A DNA stretch of 8,334 nucleotides from an uncultured Mucispirillum sp. (GTDB taxonomy: Bacteria; Chrysiogenota; Deferribacteres; Deferribacterales; Mucispirillaceae): the NCBI GenBank assembly GCA_947177675.1, contig CAMWVK010000044.1, forward strand, positions 1 through 8,334. Reading direction: 5' to 3'. The position numbers were made by a program, and so were the translations under genes. Shown here piece after piece: positions 6,123-8,334 of the stretch (its first letter is position 1; every line of letters starts with the position of its first letter). The notes beneath the pieces are model-generated. The model saw nothing but the letters and a program-made list of their open reading frames with translations, did no database searches and was not told the DNA's origin.

Positions 6123-6216
6123 TATAATTTGAAAATGGTATATAGTTATATACTGTCAAAAAATATGTTTCTAGTTTTTGCAGCATTAAATATTTGTGTA
6201 TAAATGGTTAATGCTG
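6123..6216 (+). promoter_or_regulatory. Possible promoter and two inverted repeats before the EamA gene
   Basis: TATAAT at 6123-6128 could be a -10, but no good -35 is seen. GTATATA-GT-TATATAC (6138-6153) is a near-perfect dyad. CAGCATTAA (6181-6189) and TTAATGCTG (6208-6216) form a 9-bp inverted repeat with an 18-base loop. These could be operator or leader structures of the transporter gene. No terminator for the upstream operon is evident, so read-through is possible. Confidence 0.35.
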
Positions 6217-6246
6217 TAAACAACTATAAATAAAGGAAATGTATGT

Positions 6247-7107
6247 ATGTCTTATGCATTTGCATTGATAGTTGTAAGCGCAGTATTTCATGCAGTATGG
6301 AATTTGTTAGTTAAAACATCAGATGATAAAGTGGCTTATAATGTGCATATTCAGGCAGCTACAGCAGTCTTTATCACAAGTTACACAGTTTTTTTCTTCC
6401 CAGAAGCTTTTTACTTTCATAAACCTACTTTTATATATGCACTGCTTTCATCATTCTTTTTTGCTCTTTATCAGCACTTTACAGCAGTAAGTTATAAATA
6501 TGCTGATGTATCAATGGTATATCCTATCACTACTTCATCACCTTTTTTTATAATGATTTGGGCATATTTTATATTAGATGAAAGAGTTACACCGTTAGGT
6601 ATTCTTGGCATAATATTAGTGCTTTCTGGCTGTTATATAATGAATATAACAAAAGGCAAAGGCAATAAATCAGGCTTATATGGCATATTACTAGCATTAC
6701 TTGCAGCCTTTTTATATTCATTTGGTGCTATGGCAGATAAAATGGGGGTAGAATCAGTTAATACTCATTTATACATTATGCTTATGGCTGATTTTATGTC
6801 ATTTTATTCTGTTATGTTTACAATAATAAGCCATAGAAAATCAGTAACACTTCATAGAAAAGTCAATGTTCCTATCCAGTGGAAATTAGTTATCCTTGGC
6901 GGTTTTGCAATGGCTGCATCAACTGTTACATACAGACTAGGTCTTATAGATGTGCAAATATCTTACGCATCAGCATTAAGGCAGTTAAGTTCATTATTTG
7001 GAGTGTTAATGGGTATATTTTTCCTAAAAGAGTCATACGGTAAGCAAAGAATAATAGGAAGTATTGTAATTGTGGCAGGGATAATGCTTATCCGTCTAAC
7101 CATGTAA
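6247..7107 (+). CDS. EamA/DMT-family membrane transporter
   Basis: This is an inner-membrane transporter of the drug/metabolite superfamily; substrates in this group include amino acids and other metabolites, and the substrate here cannot be predicted. At 286 residues it has the usual length and about ten hydrophobic segments (roughly 3-22, 33-52, 61-83, 90-110, 115-134, 143-165, 173-195, 212-234, 239-260, 267-284). These form two EamA halves. Family features include VYPITTSSPFF at the start of segment 4, the acidic DERVTPLGILGIILVLSG after it, and the matching second-half signature FLKESYGKQRIIGSIVIVAG. Of three staggered ATGs (6239, 6243, 6247), only the one at 6247 is in frame. It has AAAGGA (6232-6237) nine bases upstream. 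It lies 125 bases after the sulfur operon, on the same strand; cysteine or O-acetylserine export is a conceivable but unsupported role. Confidence 0.9.
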   Translation: MSYAFALIVVSAVFHAVWNLLVKTSDDKVAYNVHIQAATAVFITSYTVFFFPEAFYFHKPTFIYALLSSFFFALYQHFTAVSYKYADVSMVYPITTSSPFFIMIWAYFILDERVTPLGILGIILVLSGCYIMNITKGKGNKSGLYGILLALLAAFLYSFGAMADKMGVESVNTHLYIMLMADFMSFYSVMFTIISHRKSVTLHRKVNVPIQWKLVILGGFAMAASTVTYRLGLIDVQISYASALRQLSSLFGVLMGIFFLKESYGKQRIIGSIVIVAGIMLIRLTM

Positions 7108-7173
7108 TTTACGGTTTTATCTTTTTGGTTTATACTTCGTTGTTAAAAAATTTTACTCAGTCATTTACTATGA

Positions 7174-7272
7174 AATATACAGGATGTATATTCTTTAGCG
7201 AGTATTGAGGAATTTTTCCGAAAATACGATAATAAAAAAATACAAGGATGTATTTTTTTTATATGTTAAAAA
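7174..7272 (+). repeat. Composite intergenic repeat, short copy (box 1 and box 2)
   Basis: Box 1 has stem AATATAC (7174-7180) and GTATATT (7186-7192) around AGGAT, then CTTTAG and CGAGTATTGAGG. Box 2 has GAAAATAC then GATAATA, a hairpin of AAAAAAATAC (7234-7243) with GTATTTTTTT (7250-7259) around AAGGAT, and the tail TATATGTTAAA then AAAG. The same pieces in the same order occur at 3148-3365. It starts 66 bases after the EamA gene in the same orientation. Confidence 0.55.
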
Positions 7273-7436
7273 AGATAAACTCCTGTTGTAAAATTTTCTA
7301 TCCGCCTTGTCTAAACCAAAAATCTTAAAACCTTGCTGCAATCATAACTTTTGCTGTTGTTTTAGCTGCTTCATTTTATCACATAAATTTTTCATTTTTG
7401 ATGGAATAACCAGCTAATAAATCAAAAAAATATGTC

Positions 7437-7461
7437 ATACTGAGCCTTGCAGGCGAAGTAT
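7437..7461. repeat. CTGAG-type hairpin repeat, copy 2
   Basis: Arms ATACTGAGCC (7437-7446) and GGCGAAGTAT (7452-7461) pair around TTGCA, with a central GA opposite GA. Relative to copy 1 at 2433, the third stem pair changes from T-A to A-T on both arms, so pairing is kept. Flanks ATGTC and CT are shared. Confidence 0.65.
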
Positions 7462-7463
7462 CT

Positions 7464-7496
7464 ATGGACTTACCAAAAATTTTTGGGTAAGTCCAT
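7464..7496. repeat. Long palindrome, 11-bp arms, copy 1 of a pair
   Basis: ATGGACTTACC (7464-7474) and GGTAAGTCCAT (7486-7496) are perfect complements around AAAAATTTTTG, whose A and T runs can extend the pairing. A related palindrome lies 12 bases downstream. Confidence 0.7.
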
Positions 7497-7508
7497 TTAT
7501 ATAAATAT

Positions 7509-7540
7509 CTGAACTTATCCAAAGTTTCTGATAAGTTCAG
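7509..7540. terminator. Long palindrome, copy 2; likely terminator side of the TRL gene
   Basis: CTGAACTTATC (7509-7519) and GATAAGTTCAG (7530-7540) are perfect 11-base complements with a 10-base loop. It begins seven bases beyond the TRL stop codon, read on the minus strand, so it may end that transcript. The T-rich tail on that strand (ATATTTATATAAA) is weak. On the plus strand the tail AATATTTTTA could serve transcripts from the EamA side. Confidence 0.5.
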
Positions 7541-7547
7541 AATATTT

Positions 7548-7850
7548 TTACTCTCCTGTTACAATAGTGGTTTCTTTAACATATAAACCTAAAACAGAGC
7601 TTCTTTTCTTATCAACTGTTTTAATGACTTTAATACCACCATTTCTAGCAGCTTCATCTATGGAACAGTTACCAGCGGCTACAATTCCAAGAACATTAAG
7701 ACAAGATGCTTCTCCTTTTTTAGTTCCTTGAGCAGTATTTGTGGCATTAACTGGTTCTGTTACACCAGTATATAACCACCCATTCATACCAGCTGCCGCA
7801 CAACCAAAAGTTAAAATAGCAATTCCCGATATGACAATAAGTTTTTTCAT
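7548..7850 (-). CDS. TRL-family lipoprotein
   Basis: This is a small exported lipoprotein of the TRL-like family (first named for a tRNA-associated locus in Helicobacter pylori); its biochemical function is unknown. With the start chosen here it has 100 residues. They comprise a signal peptide (MKKLIVISGIAILTFG), a lipidation cysteine at 17 and the family core GTKKGEASCLNVLGIVAAGN, then CSIDEAARNGGIKVIKTVD and VLGLYVKETTIVTGE. The lipobox LTFGC is non-canonical because of its Phe at -2. The start is the ATG at 7850, not the in-frame ATG at 7856: AGGAGG (7859-7864) is eight bases from the former and only two from the latter. No tRNA gene is visible nearby. A consensus promoter with a C9 spacer lies just upstream. 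Confidence 0.88.
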   Translation of the reverse strand: MKKLIVISGIAILTFGCAAAGMNGWLYTGVTEPVNATNTAQGTKKGEASCLNVLGIVAAGNCSIDEAARNGGIKVIKTVDKKRSSVLGLYVKETTIVTGE

Positions 7851-7880
7851 AAACATAACCTCCTGAAAAAAATATAGGTG

Positions 7881-7907
7881 ATTATATCATGGGGGGGGGA
7901 ATGTCAA
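7881..7907 (-). promoter_or_regulatory. TRL promoter with nine-C tract in the spacer
   Basis: On the minus strand a perfect -35 TTGACA (7907-7902) and a perfect -10 TATAAT (7886-7881) are separated by 15 bases. Nine of these are an uninterrupted C run (G run 7891-7899 on the plus strand). The start of transcription would fall near 7874, giving a leader of about 24 nt with AGGAGG. The spacer is two bases shorter than the 17-bp optimum, so tract length should affect promoter strength. Confidence 0.75.
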
Positions 7908-7918
7908 GCATTTTTTAA

Positions 7919-7935
7919 ATACTTTTAAAAAGTAT
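7919..7935. promoter_or_regulatory. Odd palindrome upstream of the TRL promoter
   Basis: ATACTTTT and AAAAGTAT flank a central A (17 bp, perfect). It lies 11 bases upstream of the TRL -35 element, a position suited to an activator. In such AT-rich DNA it may arise by chance. Confidence 0.25.
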
Positions 7936-7951
7936 ATTTTGGCATATTGTT

Positions 7952-8038
7952 TGCTAATAAAAAAGTGGGTAGAGAAACAATCTCGCCTGGGAGATGGAGC
8001 TCTCGTGTCAAGCGGACAGGATGTCCGCTATTTTTTTA
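7952..8038 (+). ncRNA. Candidate small RNA with own promoter and terminator
   Basis: An extended -10 (TGCTAATAA, 7952-7960) would start an RNA near 7966; no good -35 is seen. The about 70-nt transcript is more GC-rich than its surroundings. It can form ATCTC-GCCTGG-GAGAT near 7980-7995, enclosed by AGAG and CTCT. It ends in a Rho-independent terminator: AGCGGAC (8011-8017) with GTCCGCT (8023-8029), loop AGGAT, tail ATTTTTTTA. A short GTG-started frame crosses the terminator and is not credible as a gene. Confidence 0.4.
8011..8038 (+). terminator. Rho-independent terminator with AGGAT loop
   Basis: A perfect 7-bp GC-rich stem, AGCGGAC and GTCCGCT, closes an AGGAT loop and is followed by A and seven T. 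The loop is the same as in the AT-rich hairpins at 2592 and 7174. Its right arm is also the first part of the tandem repeat unit that follows. Confidence 0.8.
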
Positions 8039-8334
8039 TATAAATATATAACTAACTAACTGTGAGCACGGCATGTACGAGCGAACAGTTTCATACAGCA
8101 TGGTAAAAAATATTTTTTTTTGCCATTATATTGTTGTCCGCTATTTTTTATATAAATATATAACTAATTAACTGTGAGCACGGCGTGTACGAGCGAACAG
8201 TTTCATACAGTATGGCAAAAAATACTGTTTTTGCCATTATATTGTTGTCCGCTATTTTTTATATAAATATATAACTAACTAACTGTGAGCACGGCGTGTA
8301 CGAGCGAACAGTTTCATACAGTATGGCAAAAAAT
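8023..8334. repeat. Tandem repeat array, about 112-bp unit, three copies, last one cut by window end
   Basis: Units start with GTCCGCTATTTTTT at 8023 (113 bp), 8136 (111 bp) and 8247 (88 bp visible). They differ at only a few positions and in two T-run lengths. Each unit has AACTGT with ACAGTT (8058-8063 and 8085-8090 in unit 1) around a GC-richer core, GAGCACGGC then RTGTACGAGCG. Complete units also have a 10-bp hairpin, ATGGCAAAAA with TTTTTGCCAT (8212-8221 and 8228-8237 in unit 2). No reading frame is kept across units, so the array is non-coding. It is not a CRISPR: the repeats are directly abutted, with no spacers. Confidence 0.9.

Larger units (their letters stand above)
7108..7547. other. 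Gene-free region with composite repeat and hairpin cluster
   Basis: No coding sequence is seen in these 440 bases between the convergent EamA and TRL genes. It holds a composite repeat (7174-7272), about 160 bp without recognised features (7273-7436), and three hairpins in a row (7437-7461, 7464-7496, 7509-7540). No strong GC-rich terminator follows the EamA gene; the hairpin at 7174 may serve. Confidence 0.65.

Noticed and set aside
7854..7856. First ATG of the TRL frame as its start
   Set aside because: The AGGAGG site would be only two bases away. The ATG at 7850-7848 has eight-base spacing and gives a typical MKK signal-peptide start.
7965..8051. 28-codon plus-strand frame starting with GTG
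   Set aside because: It runs through the terminator hairpin and T run and has no ribosome binding site. Structured RNA explains the sequence better.
8148..8237. 29-codon minus-strand frame in repeat unit 2
   Set aside because: It is frameshifted in unit 1 and has no ribosome binding site; its start and N-terminus are made from the hairpin arms.
8023..8334. CRISPR array
   Set aside because: The units are directly abutted, about 112 bp long and near-identical throughout, with no alternating unique spacers and no cas genes.

Overview
The window is AT-rich, with long A and T runs between genes. It looks like a chromosomal segment of a Gram-negative, probably anaerobic bacterium: it has a 2[4Fe-4S] ferredoxin, an IscR/NifS-type iron-sulfur gene cluster, a TRL-family lipoprotein and an Ig-like repeat surface protein. 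A Deferribacterota gut organism such as Mucispirillum would fit. That is a low-confidence guess from gene content and base composition, not a match to a known genome.

Layout. Nt 1-2294 (+) is the 3' part of a large secreted or surface protein with four Ig-like (Big_2-type) repeats between two related modules; its start lies off the window. It ends at a strong Rho-independent terminator (2316-2346). Nt 2347-2968 has no gene but holds a nine-C tract, a hairpin repeat with tandem G-A mismatches and the first member of a family of AGGAT-loop hairpins. A ferredoxin (2969-3145, +) is followed by a composite repeat (3148-3365). A promoter and an attenuator-like terminator (3415-3530) come next. Then follows a compact + strand operon: serine O-acetyltransferase (cysE), an IscR-like Rrf2 regulator, a NifS/IscS cysteine desulfurase and an 85-aa protein of unknown function. 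An EamA/DMT transporter (6247-7107, +) follows. Nt 7108-7547 is gene-free and holds a second composite repeat and three consecutive hairpins. A TRL-family lipoprotein (7548-7850, -) has a consensus promoter whose spacer contains nine C. The window ends with a candidate small RNA with a terminator (about 7966-8038) and a tandem repeat of about 112 bp that runs off the end.

How the parts work together. The operon joins the step committing serine to cysteine synthesis (CysE) with the enzyme that takes sulfur from cysteine (NifS/IscS). Between them is an Rrf2 regulator with the three-cysteine pattern of a [2Fe-2S] sensor. A simple reading is a cysteine/iron-sulfur homeostasis unit, although no scaffold gene (iscU/nifU) is seen here.

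The most unusual material is non-coding. It comprises the homopolymer-spaced promoter of the TRL gene, a set of hairpins that keep an AGGAT loop (AGGAA in one copy) while their stems co-vary, the composite repeats, and the tandem array beginning inside a terminator stem. Promoters, terminators and RNA structures were read by eye; no folding or database search was done.
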